Source of the DNA: Gracilimonas sp.
Lineage (GTDB): Bacteria; Bacteroidota; Rhodothermia; Balneolales; Balneolaceae
Assembly: GCF_040218225.1 (NCBI RefSeq)
Contig: NZ_JAVJQO010000008.1
Location: forward strand, 806,001 to 870,000
Reading direction: 5' to 3'
Length of the DNA: 64,000 bases
Position numbers and translations under genes: made by a program
Notes under the pieces: model-generated
What the model was told of the DNA's origin: nothing
Databases searched by the model: none
What the model saw: only the letters and a program-made list of their open reading frames with translations
In this document: positions 35,982-44,883 of the stretch, one piece after another
How positions within the stretch are numbered: the stretch's first letter is position 1
How the letters are laid out: the number at the start of each line of letters is the position of its first letter

Positions 35982-35995
35982 TGCAATCGATTTCA
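35982..35995. promoter_or_regulatory. TGCAATCGATTGCA-class operator before eda
   Basis: TGCAATCGATTTCA, one mismatch from symmetry, in the 100-bp gap between uxuA and eda and 33 bp upstream of the eda ATG. It implies a separate promoter for eda-dctPQM. Confidence 0.65.
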
Positions 35996-36028
35996 CAGAA
36001 TATATAATTTCAAACACGTACTAATTTC

Positions 36029-36700
36029 ATGGCAAGATTTTCACGCATAAAGGTCGCAACTGTGATGGAAGAAACGGGGCTCGTCCCCTTATTTTATCAT
36101 AAAAATCTGGATACTTGTAAGGAAGTACTCACTGCTTGCTACAAAGGAGGAGCACGAATCCTCGAATTCACCAATCGCGGTGATTTTGCTCATGAGGTTT
36201 TTGGTGAACTCAATAAATTTGCGGAAAAGGAATTACCTGAAATGATTCTTGGTGTTGGTTCTGTAACGGATGCCGGAACGGCTTCTTTATACATGCAGCT
36301 GGGTGCAAATTTTGTAGTTACCCCTGTACTTCGGGAAGACATTGGCATTGTTTGTAATCGCCGAAAAGTGTTATGGTCGCCCGGTTGTGGTTCCCTCTCT
36401 GAAATTGCCCGGGCAGAAGAACTCGGAGCAGAAATTGTCAAACTTTTCCCCGGAAGTCAGTTAGGCCCCGGGTTTGTGAAAGCCATTACTGCTCCCTGTC
36501 CATGGACCAGTATCATGCCAACTGGTGGTGTTACAGCAGAAAAAGAAAACCTTGAGGGCTGGTTTAATGCCGGTGTTACCTGTGTAGGAATGGGCTCTCA
36601 GTTAGTAACTAAAGAGTTCCTGTCTACCAAAGACTTTACCGGACTCGAAAAACATGTAAGAAATACACTCGAACTTATTAACTCTATTCGTAATGCATAA
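36029..36700 (+). CDS. eda: KDPG aldolase (2-keto-3-deoxy-6-phosphogluconate aldolase)
   Basis: A 223-residue class I aldolase. It cleaves KDPG to pyruvate and glyceraldehyde-3-phosphate. The catalytic Glu is in RILEFTNRG (near 48) and the Schiff-base Lys in EIVKLFPGSQLG (near 140). The phosphate-binding region is MPTGGV. Its end overlaps the dctP start by 8 bp, so the aldolase and TRAP importer genes are coupled. It ends the catabolic pathway. Confidence 0.95.
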   Translation: MARFSRIKVATVMEETGLVPLFYHKNLDTCKEVLTACYKGGARILEFTNRGDFAHEVFGELNKFAEKELPEMILGVGSVTDAGTASLYMQLGANFVVTPVLREDIGIVCNRRKVLWSPGCGSLSEIARAEELGAEIVKLFPGSQLGPGFVKAITAPCPWTSIMPTGGVTAEKENLEGWFNAGVTCVGMGSQLVTKEFLSTKDFTGLEKHVRNTLELINSIRNA

Positions 36701-37694
36701 GCTGTCTCTTCCGATATTCCTGATTTCGTGCTTTCTGATATTTAATATTACCGGATGCGGTGAAGTTACCAAGGAGCAGAAAACCATTCGCCTGGCTCAT
36801 GCCTTAAGTACTTCCCACCCCGTTCACCAGGGAATGGTCCGCATGGCTGAATTGGTAGACGAAAAATCTGAGGGAAAGCTTAAGATCACCATTTTTCCCA
36901 GTCAGCAACTTGGATCTGAAAGGGAAGCTCTGGAATTACTTCAGATTGGAAGTATTGGTATGACGAAAGTATCCTCAGCGGCACTGGAAAACTTTGTACC
37001 TGAACTTAGAGTGTACAGCCTTCCCTACCTTTTCAAAGACGAGCAACACATTCTGGATGTACTGAATGGGGAAATTGGTAAAGAGTTGCTGTTGGCTGGT
37101 GAAGAATACTGGCTTAGAGGGCTCACTTACTATGATGCCGGGCAACGTAGTTTTTACACAAAAGACCGCCCTATCGAAACTCCGGAAGATTTGCAGGGAC
37201 TCAAAATCAGGGTTATGGAAAGCCAAATGGCAGTAAGCATGGTAAATGAGCTTGGAGGCTCTCCAACTCCAATTTCGTGGGGCGAATTATATACTGCGCT
37301 GCAGCAAGGTGTTGTGGATGGAGCCGAGAATAATCCTCCTTCTTTCCTGACATCAAGGCATTATGAAGTGGCTAAATATTATAGCCTTGATGAACACACT
37401 ATGCTTCCCGATTTGTTAATTATCAGCACCCTGCAATGGGAGAACCTGACAGAACAAGAGCAAGCCTGGATACAGGAAGCCGCTGATTCATCCGCGACCT
37501 ACCAGAGACAAATTTGGGCAGAAGCTGAGAAGGAAGCACTTGAAGTAGCTCAGGAAGCCGGTGTTGAAATAACCTATCCTGACAAGCAACCCTTTATTGA
37601 CATGACCAAGCCCATTTACGAACAATACCGTGAATCAGACCCCGAATTTTATCAACTGATCCAGCGAATCCTGGACGAACATCAGACCGATTGA
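36693..37694 (+). CDS. dctP: TRAP transporter substrate-binding protein DctP, lipoprotein
   Basis: 333 residues with the lipoprotein leader FLIFNITGC. The DctP fold shows IRLAHALSTSHPVHQGM near the start, GLKIRVMESQMAVSMVNELGGSPTPISWGELYTALQQGVVDGAENN with the conserved Arg that binds a carboxylate, and the C-terminal helix region. It should capture a uronate or unsaturated uronide in the periplasm and hand it to DctQM. Placement after eda and the uronate pathway supports galacturonate or unsaturated galacturonate as the substrate. Confidence 0.93.
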   Translation: MHKLSLPIFLISCFLIFNITGCGEVTKEQKTIRLAHALSTSHPVHQGMVRMAELVDEKSEGKLKITIFPSQQLGSEREALELLQIGSIGMTKVSSAALENFVPELRVYSLPYLFKDEQHILDVLNGEIGKELLLAGEEYWLRGLTYYDAGQRSFYTKDRPIETPEDLQGLKIRVMESQMAVSMVNELGGSPTPISWGELYTALQQGVVDGAENNPPSFLTSRHYEVAKYYSLDEHTMLPDLLIISTLQWENLTEQEQAWIQEAADSSATYQRQIWAEAEKEALEVAQEAGVEITYPDKQPFIDMTKPIYEQYRESDPEFYQLIQRILDEHQTD

Positions 37695-37697
37695 TCT

Positions 37698-38189
37698 ATG
37701 AAAACTTTTGACCGATATCTCGAATATTTCCTGGCCTCTCTTATGGCACTGATGCTTTTTAGTGTTTGCTGGCAGGTACTAACACGATACGTTTTTTCAT
37801 CTCCAAGTTCGTTCACCGATGAGCTAGCCCGCTACCTGCTCATTTGGATCGGAACACTTGGAGCAGCTTATGCATCCGGTAAACGGCTTCACCTAGCCAT
37901 CGATCTGTTTCCAGCCAGCCTTGAGGGTAAATCAAAATACCGCCTTTCGGTATTTATTAATGTTCTCATCATCCTGTTTTCTTTTACTGTGCTAGTTGTA
38001 GGTGGTTCCAGGTTAGTATACATCACTTATACACTTGGTCAGGTTTCTGCTGCCATGCAGTTACCATTGGCTTATGTTTATACAATACTTCCCATCAGCG
38101 GGATACTCATTGTGTATTATAAAATCAGAGACATCATCCTTATGAGCCCTGAAAAGCCCGACCTCTCCTCTCAAAATAATCCATCTTAA
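37698..38189 (+). CDS. dctQ: TRAP transporter small permease DctQ
   Basis: 163 residues with four predicted membrane helices. The conserved element is RYVFSSPSSFTDELARYLLIWIGTLGAAYASGKRLHLAIDLF, seen near residues 29-70 and characteristic of DctQ. It is 3 bp after dctP and 12 bp before dctM. Confidence 0.92.
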   Translation: MKTFDRYLEYFLASLMALMLFSVCWQVLTRYVFSSPSSFTDELARYLLIWIGTLGAAYASGKRLHLAIDLFPASLEGKSKYRLSVFINVLIILFSFTVLVVGGSRLVYITYTLGQVSAAMQLPLAYVYTILPISGILIVYYKIRDIILMSPEKPDLSSQNNPS

Positions 38190-38201
38190 ATAAGGTATCT
38201 C

Positions 38202-39497
38202 ATGGTTTTAACTGAAGTATTGATCCTGGTTTTAAGTTTTATCGTTTTATTAGGAATAGGCGTACCTATCGCTTGGAGTATTGGTTTGTCCGGGCTTTTT
38301 ACTCTGCTGGTAAGTATAGATAGCATTCCGGCATTTACCACTCTGGCACAAAGAATGGGTACCGGCCTTGATAGTTTTACCCTCCTTGCTATTCCTTTTT
38401 TCATATTGGCAGGGCAATTGATTAACAAAGGCGGGCTTGCCCAACGGCTTATTAAGCTTGCCAAAGATTTGATGGGCTCCCTCCCCGGGGGGCTGGCCCA
38501 TGTTAATATAGTAGCAGCCATGTTATTCGGAGCAATTGCTGGGTCTGCTGTTGCAGCTGCCTCTGCTATCGGTTCCATTCTGGGGCCAAGGATGGAAAAA
38601 GAAGGCTATTCCCGGGAGTTTTCGGCTGCCGTTAATATTACTTCTTCTACAACGGGACTACTCATTCCTCCCTCAAACATTTTAATTATTTATTCACTTG
38701 CCAGTGGTGGGGTTTCCATTGCAGCCCTCTTCCTGGCTGGATATTTGCCAGGTATACTTACCGGTTTAGCTCTTATGATCGTTGCAGCATTTTGGGCTAA
38801 AAAGAAAAACTTCCCAGTTGGTGAACGCACTAAATTGGCTGAAGTAGCTAAAAGCTTTGTAAGAGCCTTCCCTGCTTTGTTACTCCTTGTGATTGTAATT
38901 GGGGGAATCATAGCCGGTATCTTTACAGCTACAGAAGCTTCAGCAATTGCTGTGGTTTATACCCTTATTTTAGGATTTATGTATAGGGAACTGACGATTA
39001 AAGAATTACCACAGGTTTTCCTGGAATCTGTTAAAACAACATCCATCGTGATGTTACTTATCGCAGCTTCCATTGCTATGTCGTGGGTAATGTCGTTCGA
39101 GGAAATTCCTCAAAATGTAACAGAAGCACTACTATCGCTAAGTGATAACAAAGTCGTCATTCTTTTGATGATCAATGTTATTCTGTTGTTTGTAGGAACT
39201 TTTATGGACATGACACCGGCAGTACTCATTTTCACCCCTATATTCCTTCCTATTGTAGTAGAACTGGGTATTGAACCGGTTCACTTTGGAATTATCATGA
39301 TTCTGAACTTATCTATTGGCTTGTGTACCCCACCGGTAGGAACTATTTTATTTGTAGGAGTAGGAGTTGCCAAGACAACCATCGTCAAGGTCATAAAACC
39401 ATTGCTGCCGTTATTTATAGCAATGATTGTAGCCCTGATGGTTATTACATATTTCCCACAAATCAGCTTGTGGTTACCAAATTTATTTGGATTCTGA
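38202..39497 (+). CDS. dctM: TRAP transporter large permease DctM
   Basis: 431 residues, about 12 membrane helices, the usual size. Family blocks include LLAIPFFILAGQLINKGGLAQRL, FGAIAGSAVAAASAIGSIL, GLLIPPSNILIIYSLASGGVSIAALFLAGYLPG, TATEASAIAVVYTLILG, MDMTPAVLIFTPIFLPIV and LNLSIGLCTPPVGTILFVG. It drives Na+- or H+-coupled uptake with DctP/DctQ. Its stop is only two bases from that of the convergent fbp gene. Confidence 0.95.
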   Translation: MVLTEVLILVLSFIVLLGIGVPIAWSIGLSGLFTLLVSIDSIPAFTTLAQRMGTGLDSFTLLAIPFFILAGQLINKGGLAQRLIKLAKDLMGSLPGGLAHVNIVAAMLFGAIAGSAVAAASAIGSILGPRMEKEGYSREFSAAVNITSSTTGLLIPPSNILIIYSLASGGVSIAALFLAGYLPGILTGLALMIVAAFWAKKKNFPVGERTKLAEVAKSFVRAFPALLLLVIVIGGIIAGIFTATEASAIAVVYTLILGFMYRELTIKELPQVFLESVKTTSIVMLLIAASIAMSWVMSFEEIPQNVTEALLSLSDNKVVILLMINVILLFVGTFMDMTPAVLIFTPIFLPIVVELGIEPVHFGIIMILNLSIGLCTPPVGTILFVGVGVAKTTIVKVIKPLLPLFIAMIVALMVITYFPQISLWLPNLFGF

Positions 39498-39499
39498 TA

Positions 39500-40513
39500 T
39501 TACCTGGAGGAATTAGCAGTATTAAATTCAACAAAGAATTCCCGAAGTTTCTCTACGTTCTTTCTGGAACCAATATAAATTGGCGTACACTCATGTAATG
39601 AAGCAGGCTGTATTTCCATAATGCGCCTGCTCCCATCTATTGCCAATCCACCTGCCTGCTCTATAATAAAGCTCAGAGGATTACACTCATACATTAGGCG
39701 AAGCTTTCCATTTGGATATTTTGAACTATCAGGATACATAAAAATACCTCCCTGCAGTAAGGTGCGGTGCACATCTGCTGCCATACATCCAACATACCGC
39801 GCTTTATACGGTCGTCCGGTGTCTGGATCAATTTCTTGGCAGTACTTTACATATTGCTTTAAGCCCGGATCCCAAAAGTTGTAGCTCCCTTCATCTGCGC
39901 TGTAAATATTTCCATACTCAGGGATCTTTACGTCTTCATGACTGAGGATGAATTCTCCGATACTGGGATCAAGAGTAAAAATACGGACACCCAAACCTGT
40001 TGTATAAGCAAGCACCGTACTCGATCCATAAAGGACATATCCAGCGGCTACTTGTTTTTCTCCAGACTGAAGGGCATCTCCTTCCGCCAGCTTTTTCTTG
40101 CTTTCGGGTCGCATATAAACGGAAAAGATACTTCCTATAGAAACACTTACATCTATATTTGATGAACCATCCAATGGGTCCATATACACAATGTATTTAC
40201 CTGCTTCTCCGCTTAGGCGGACAACCCCCTCATTTTCTTCAGAAATTACCATACAGGTAATATTTGAACGGCTTAGAGCGGAAATGAGCTGTTCATTTGC
40301 AAATAGGTCTAGTTTCTTTTGGCTTTCTCCATGAACATTTTCCGAGTCTTCGTATCCAAGAATATTTGTAATACCGGCTTTATTCACTTCCCTTGAAATG
40401 ATCTTTGCAGCAAGCCCAATATCTCTAAGCAATTGAGATAACTCCCCGGTAGCACCCGGAAATTTATTTTGAGCGCGGATAATATATTCTTCAAGTGTTA
40501 CTAAATCTTTCAT
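39500..40513 (-). CDS. fbp: Fructose-1,6-bisphosphatase class I
   Basis: 337 residues. It hydrolyses fructose-1,6-bisphosphate to fructose-6-phosphate, the key gluconeogenic step. Metal-site motifs are SEENEG (near 95), VYMDPLDGSSNID (near 113-125) and the C-terminal MYECNPLSFIIEQAGGLA. The start is the ATG at 40513. It converges on dctM with a 2-bp gap and no room for a terminator. Growth on uronates yields pyruvate and triose phosphate, so a nearby FBPase makes metabolic sense, although it may be an unrelated housekeeping gene. Confidence 0.96.
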   Translation of the reverse strand: MKDLVTLEEYIIRAQNKFPGATGELSQLLRDIGLAAKIISREVNKAGITNILGYEDSENVHGESQKKLDLFANEQLISALSRSNITCMVISEENEGVVRLSGEAGKYIVYMDPLDGSSNIDVSVSIGSIFSVYMRPESKKKLAEGDALQSGEKQVAAGYVLYGSSTVLAYTTGLGVRIFTLDPSIGEFILSHEDVKIPEYGNIYSADEGSYNFWDPGLKQYVKYCQEIDPDTGRPYKARYVGCMAADVHRTLLQGGIFMYPDSSKYPNGKLRLMYECNPLSFIIEQAGGLAIDGSRRIMEIQPASLHECTPIYIGSRKNVEKLREFFVEFNTANSSR

Positions 40514-40603
40514 AAGAATGTGCTCTTGTCTTTAATACTATTTATTGAAGTATTATTCTGGAATCTATTTGATTCAGAACTGCTTTCCCCATCAAATTTC
40601 ATT

Positions 40604-40664
40604 ATAAAAAAAATACACTCACCCGGAGGCTTTTATATAAAGCACTCCGGATGGTGTATTTTAA
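40604..40664 (-). terminator. Long-stem terminator after the repetitive T9SS gene
   Basis: On the minus strand, AAAATACAC-C-TCCGGAG pairs with CTCCGG and GTGTATTTT around a TTATATAA-type loop and is followed by a run of T. It sits about 30 bp past the stop of the 40692 gene. Confidence 0.75.
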
Positions 40665-40691
40665 AATACGCTACTTTAACTACTTATTATC

Positions 40692-43600
40692 TTATTTAAT
40701 CAAAGTAAGCTTGCGTACTGCTGAATAATTTCCGGCTGTAATTCTGTAAATGTAAATACCAGTCGCAAACTGCGCGGCATTCCATTGTATTTCGTATGTA
40801 CCGGGAGATTGTCGTGCGTTCACCAATTCAGTCACTTTACGACCCGTAACATCAAATATCTCTATAGATACTTCTGATGCTTCAGGTATGTCGTAACTAA
40901 TTGTTGTGGTTGGGTTGAACGGATTAGGATAGTTTTGCTTCAATGCAAATTCCGTTGGAATCTGATCTTCCACTTCGTTTGAAACACCCAGATTTCTTGT
41001 GATGCTAAGATCAAAAGAAGATTCAGCAAAACGTGTTGTTATACCTGCTTCAGCTGTTACTGACCAAATAAGGTCTATCTCTTCACCTTCTGCAACCCCT
41101 AAACCAGCTATCACATCGTCTATAGCCTGATAGGTTAACGTAAGTGTTGTAGCAGACCCTTCATCATCAGCTGGAATGCTTACCAATGGGTCGGAGAAAT
41201 CTCCGCCTACAGAATCAGCATGCCATGTATAGGTAACTGAATCAGGAGCAGTTGGCTCTTCCCAGCTAATTGTCACTTCTGTACTTGCATCACCTGTAAG
41301 ATCCAGTTCGAAACCGCTTTCAGGGGATGTAAGAGCAAACGCACCTATTGAGGGGCCGCCTACGGGTATAATTAAACTACCACCTTCATAATTTACAGTA
41401 GCTCCTTCAGCTAATGTGAATCCGATGGTATTATCAAATACACCTGCCGCAAGTGTCAGGTATTCATTAATTGTCACGCCTCGTGACTGTGTAACACCTG
41501 CTTCATTATCGATAGTTAAAGAAGCGACCTGAAGTGGCAATGAGAATCCGGTCCATTGTGCTTCGGAGCCATTAATCACATAATGTGCTTCGCTGCTCAG
41601 TGTAAGTTGATTATCTCCGGAACCACCCAGTTCAAGGTTTCCGCCATCTGCTGCAGAAAATGCTGCAGAATCAGAACTGGCAAGTGTACCTCCAGCTTCT
41701 AGTGTGAAGTTGTCACCACTTTCAGAAAGGTTACTGGTACCCATATCGAGGTAAGCACCATCCTGAACTAAGATTGGCAGGTGAGAAATTTCAACTTCAT
41801 CCGATACTGCTAAATGCTGAGCGGTTTCTTCTCCTGCAAAGATAAATGCAGAACCAGCTCTGGCATTAGAGTTTTGGGTTTCACCCGCATTAAAGGTGAA
41901 ATCACCTTCATACAGATACCAATTTACGATCGGACCTGAACCTCTAGAAATAGAGAAGTTACCTCCATCCACAGTGATGTTTCCGTGATGATGGATGTTA
42001 ATCTCTGTCGCTCCGCTACCTGTTCCGTTAGAAGCAAATGCTTCTGCATTCGCACCCATATTGATATCTCCCATAATAGTTATGCTGAGTGTATCAAAAG
42101 AACTTGGATTAGAAAGATAGAAGCGGGCAGTACCAGTGCTTATAACATCAATATTACCTCCAATGGTGTTATCCATCATTCCAAGGTCATTGTTTTCAAG
42201 ATTACCGGTAGCATTAATTACGAGGTTATAAAAGTCTTGATTACCATTTCCAGGAGCTGATGTTACCGTACCACTTACTAATGCTGTTGAGCCTTCGGCC
42301 CAGGTAGCTGTAGGAAAATCACCACCATCTCTGGCATGGTCGTAGGTACTTTCATCAGTAAATGTTAATGTTGCACCACCATCTACATCAAATACACCAT
42401 AGTTGGTGAATACACCTTCATATGCAAAGTCGGAGCCTGCGGCTAAAGCTACACCAGAAGAGTCTGTAATTTCGAAGTATACTTCAGAGTCATAGCTTAC
42501 ATTATTAGCAGTAAGAGTTTGTCCCGGAACTCCGTCGCTGGCAGTATCAGCTGCAAATACAAAACTGCGGGTCTGACCATGCTTGTCGATATCAGAATCT
42601 CCGATTTCACCACCATTAATGGTCATGTCACCGTATAATGTCCAAACGGCTCTACCACCACTACCACGGCTTACAGACAGGAAACCTCCATTTGTGATGG
42701 AAATATCGCCCATAACAGTTACATCATAGTCGAATATATCTCCTGAACCGGTTGCAGTAAACTCTGAGGTTTCACCATCTACAACAACATCACCCATAAT
42801 GGTAATACTGCGTGCAGGGTCGCCTTCATCGCCGGCTGATGACAAGCGGAACTGATTCCCGTTTGTATTGAGAACCGACATGCTACCTCTGAGGGTGTAA
42901 TCATCCCAGCCAATATTAATATTTTCGATCTGACCTGCATTATCCCAGGTATAATTAAAGAAATCCTGATCGCCATTGTCCGGGTCATTTGTTTCTATCC
43001 CTGTTAATAATACAGTAGAGCCATCAGCCCATGTAGCCGTTGGAATTTCTCCGGCATCATGTGCATGATTATAAGTACCACCGTCAGCAACGGTCATGGT
43101 ACCGCCATTTACTGTCAGCGTGTCTCTGGCAATAATTTCACCAGATACCGTTAACGTACCTTCCAGGTTAAAGTCATCTTCATAGTGAAAGGTACTGTCT
43201 GCTACAACGGATATCTCTGAGCCACTGGCAACAGAATAATTAATAGATCCATTGTACTCAGCATCGCTACTTATTGATACATTTTGTACAGTACTACCAG
43301 CGAAAACAATACGAGACATATCTCCATCATGAGAATCTCGGAGCTCTGCATCGCCTAATACTGTAAAGTCACCGTTTAGAGTCCATGTAGCTTGTCCTCC
43401 ACTACCGCGACTAGTGGCAAATGTAGTTCCTCCGCTTACAACCACATCACCATTAACAACAACATTGTACGTAGCTTCATCACCTGATCCGGTGGTTTCA
43501 ACAGCCCCACCTTCAACAAGGAAGTCACCTTCAATAGTAATAGTTTGTCCATCACCATCTCCAGCTGAGGTTAATCGAAAGCGGCTTGAACCTGTGTCAA

Positions 43601-44141
43601 CAACTCGTACAGTACCAGAAATTGTTACCGTACCCAGTCCCAAACTCAAATTTGAAATCTGACCAGGGTTATCCCAGGTTATATTATGAAATGCCTGGTC
43701 GCGGTTATCCGGACCATTGCCCAAAATTCCCGTAAATAGTACTGTTGAACCTGTTTGCCAATCCGCTTCCGGTACGGAACCTCCGTCACGGTCATGCTGA
43801 TAGGTACTTCCATCGGCAAAAACCAATGTACCTCCGTCAGCAGTTAACTCCCCTCCTGTAAGTGGAGTTGTGCTTTCAATGGTTACTTGTCCTGTTATCG
43901 TTACCGTTCCAGTAGCTACATTCACTGAATCACCATCAAGAATGGCAATATTTTCAGAACCATCCGGAGCTGCTCCAGCGGCAACCCAGCTCGTACCGTC
44001 AAATGTTTCCCATGTAGCTGTTGCACTCCAGTCACCATCGGCGGCCGAACGGAAGTCTCCGTTAGACTGTGCTATGGCGCCCGTAGTCGCAAAAAGCGCT
44101 ACCAAAAACGTCGTTAATATTATAGTATATATCCGCTTCAT
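40692..44141 (-). CDS. Large repetitive secreted protein with T9SS sorting domain
   Basis: 1149 residues with signal peptide ending in AIAQ and a strong ribosome-binding site (GGAG, 5 bases before the ATG at 44141). At least three long repeats of about 210-240 residues follow. Each runs through TYxHxxDxGxxPxAxWxxGSTxLxTG, then DNxGQIENxxxG or similar, xxxxITIxGDxxV and ISRGSGxxxxWxLYGDFT. These look like right-handed beta-helix or adhesin-like repeats. Near residue 940 an FN3-like or SusE-like domain (TVISWEEPTAPDSVTYTW-style) precedes a T9SS type A tail ending KLTLIK. No catalytic motif is visible. A glycan-binding or surface-adhesion role is inferred. A site of the AACCGGTT class lies 435 bp upstream. 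Confidence 0.85.
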   Translation of the reverse strand: MKRIYTIILTTFLVALFATTGAIAQSNGDFRSAADGDWSATATWETFDGTSWVAAGAAPDGSENIAILDGDSVNVATGTVTITGQVTIESTTPLTGGELTADGGTLVFADGSTYQHDRDGGSVPEADWQTGSTVLFTGILGNGPDNRDQAFHNITWDNPGQISNLSLGLGTVTISGTVRVVDTGSSRFRLTSAGDGDGQTITIEGDFLVEGGAVETTGSGDEATYNVVVNGDVVVSGGTTFATSRGSGGQATWTLNGDFTVLGDAELRDSHDGDMSRIVFAGSTVQNVSISSDAEYNGSINYSVASGSEISVVADSTFHYEDDFNLEGTLTVSGEIIARDTLTVNGGTMTVADGGTYNHAHDAGEIPTATWADGSTVLLTGIETNDPDNGDQDFFNYTWDNAGQIENINIGWDDYTLRGSMSVLNTNGNQFRLSSAGDEGDPARSITIMGDVVVDGETSEFTATGSGDIFDYDVTVMGDISITNGGFLSVSRGSGGRAVWTLYGDMTINGGEIGDSDIDKHGQTRSFVFAADTASDGVPGQTLTANNVSYDSEVYFEITDSSGVALAAGSDFAYEGVFTNYGVFDVDGGATLTFTDESTYDHARDGGDFPTATWAEGSTALVSGTVTSAPGNGNQDFYNLVINATGNLENNDLGMMDNTIGGNIDVISTGTARFYLSNPSSFDTLSITIMGDINMGANAEAFASNGTGSGATEINIHHHGNITVDGGNFSISRGSGPIVNWYLYEGDFTFNAGETQNSNARAGSAFIFAGEETAQHLAVSDEVEISHLPILVQDGAYLDMGTSNLSESGDNFTLEAGGTLASSDSAAFSAADGGNLELGGSGDNQLTLSSEAHYVINGSEAQWTGFSLPLQVASLTIDNEAGVTQSRGVTINEYLTLAAGVFDNTIGFTLAEGATVNYEGGSLIIPVGGPSIGAFALTSPESGFELDLTGDASTEVTISWEEPTAPDSVTYTWHADSVGGDFSDPLVSIPADDEGSATTLTLTYQAIDDVIAGLGVAEGEEIDLIWSVTAEAGITTRFAESSFDLSITRNLGVSNEVEDQIPTEFALKQNYPNPFNPTTTISYDIPEASEVSIEIFDVTGRKVTELVNARQSPGTYEIQWNAAQFATGIYIYRITAGNYSAVRKLTLIK

Positions 44142-44883
44142 TACTTCTCCTCTTTTAGTGATTGTTAGATTTGATATTCCTTAAAAGCATTTTCTTTCGT
44201 ACTCCAAAATTCAATTGTGCCAGATAAGTCCTAATTCCAGGCTGACTACTTATCAAACTCAAATACCTAAAAAAATTAATTCAATTTATTTTGCCATTTC
44301 ATTCAGCACTGCATGTGGTCACAGAAAACTATTCACTATTAAAGACTTGCTCGGCTGCTAATTACCAGTAAATCCCCAATCATAAACAGGCTGATTTTAA
44401 TTTTAAGTTATCGGTTAAGTAACTCTATAGAATTTAATGGAAACTGATGAAAAGTCAATATTGAAATGGAAACCAGCAGGAACTAAACAATTAGCCAGTT
44501 CATGGTGTTTTTAACCTGCTGATTTATATGTTTTTAAATACAATTGAAGTTGCTTTTGATGCAGCTACAGAGCACTTAACCGGTTACACTTGAATGATAA
44601 GAATACTAAAACACCATAAGCTGTGTGCGAGAATGATATTATTGTGCTTAATGTGTTCTATTTATTTAAGCCATTACATGTGGATAATAGAATTAAACCC
44701 AACAAAAAGTATGACCCGTTGATGCGAACCAAGCCCCACTAAGCATAACCATGGGTATTTCTAAAATAGTAGAAAAAGATTCTGATTCCATTATAAAGAT
44801 AGCCCGGTAGCAGAAAGTGGACTCCATCAGAGTTAAAAATTATTTCAAAAGTCTGATAGTTTAAGAAAGGAGATTAAACGACT
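44142..44883. other. 742-bp AT-rich intergenic region
   Basis: No convincing open frame is seen. It contains the operator at 44576 and a weaker related half-site TTATCGGTTAAG at 44408-44419. The proximal part may be a long 5' leader of the 40692 gene; nothing else was recognised. Confidence 0.6.
44576..44587. promoter_or_regulatory. AACCGGTT-class operator upstream of the repetitive T9SS gene (site 6)
   Basis: TTAACCGGTTAC, one base from the perfect palindrome, 435 bp upstream of the 40692 gene ATG. It is further from a start than the other five sites, so a long leader or a distal role must be assumed. Confidence 0.5.

Noticed and set aside
39273-39282. GAACCGGTTC palindrome
   Set aside because: It lies within the dctM coding sequence and lacks the outer TTA/TAA bases, so it is not counted as an operator.
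40692-44141. Autotransporter adhesin reading of the repetitive protein
   Set aside because: There is no autotransporter barrel; the tail is a T9SS sorting domain.
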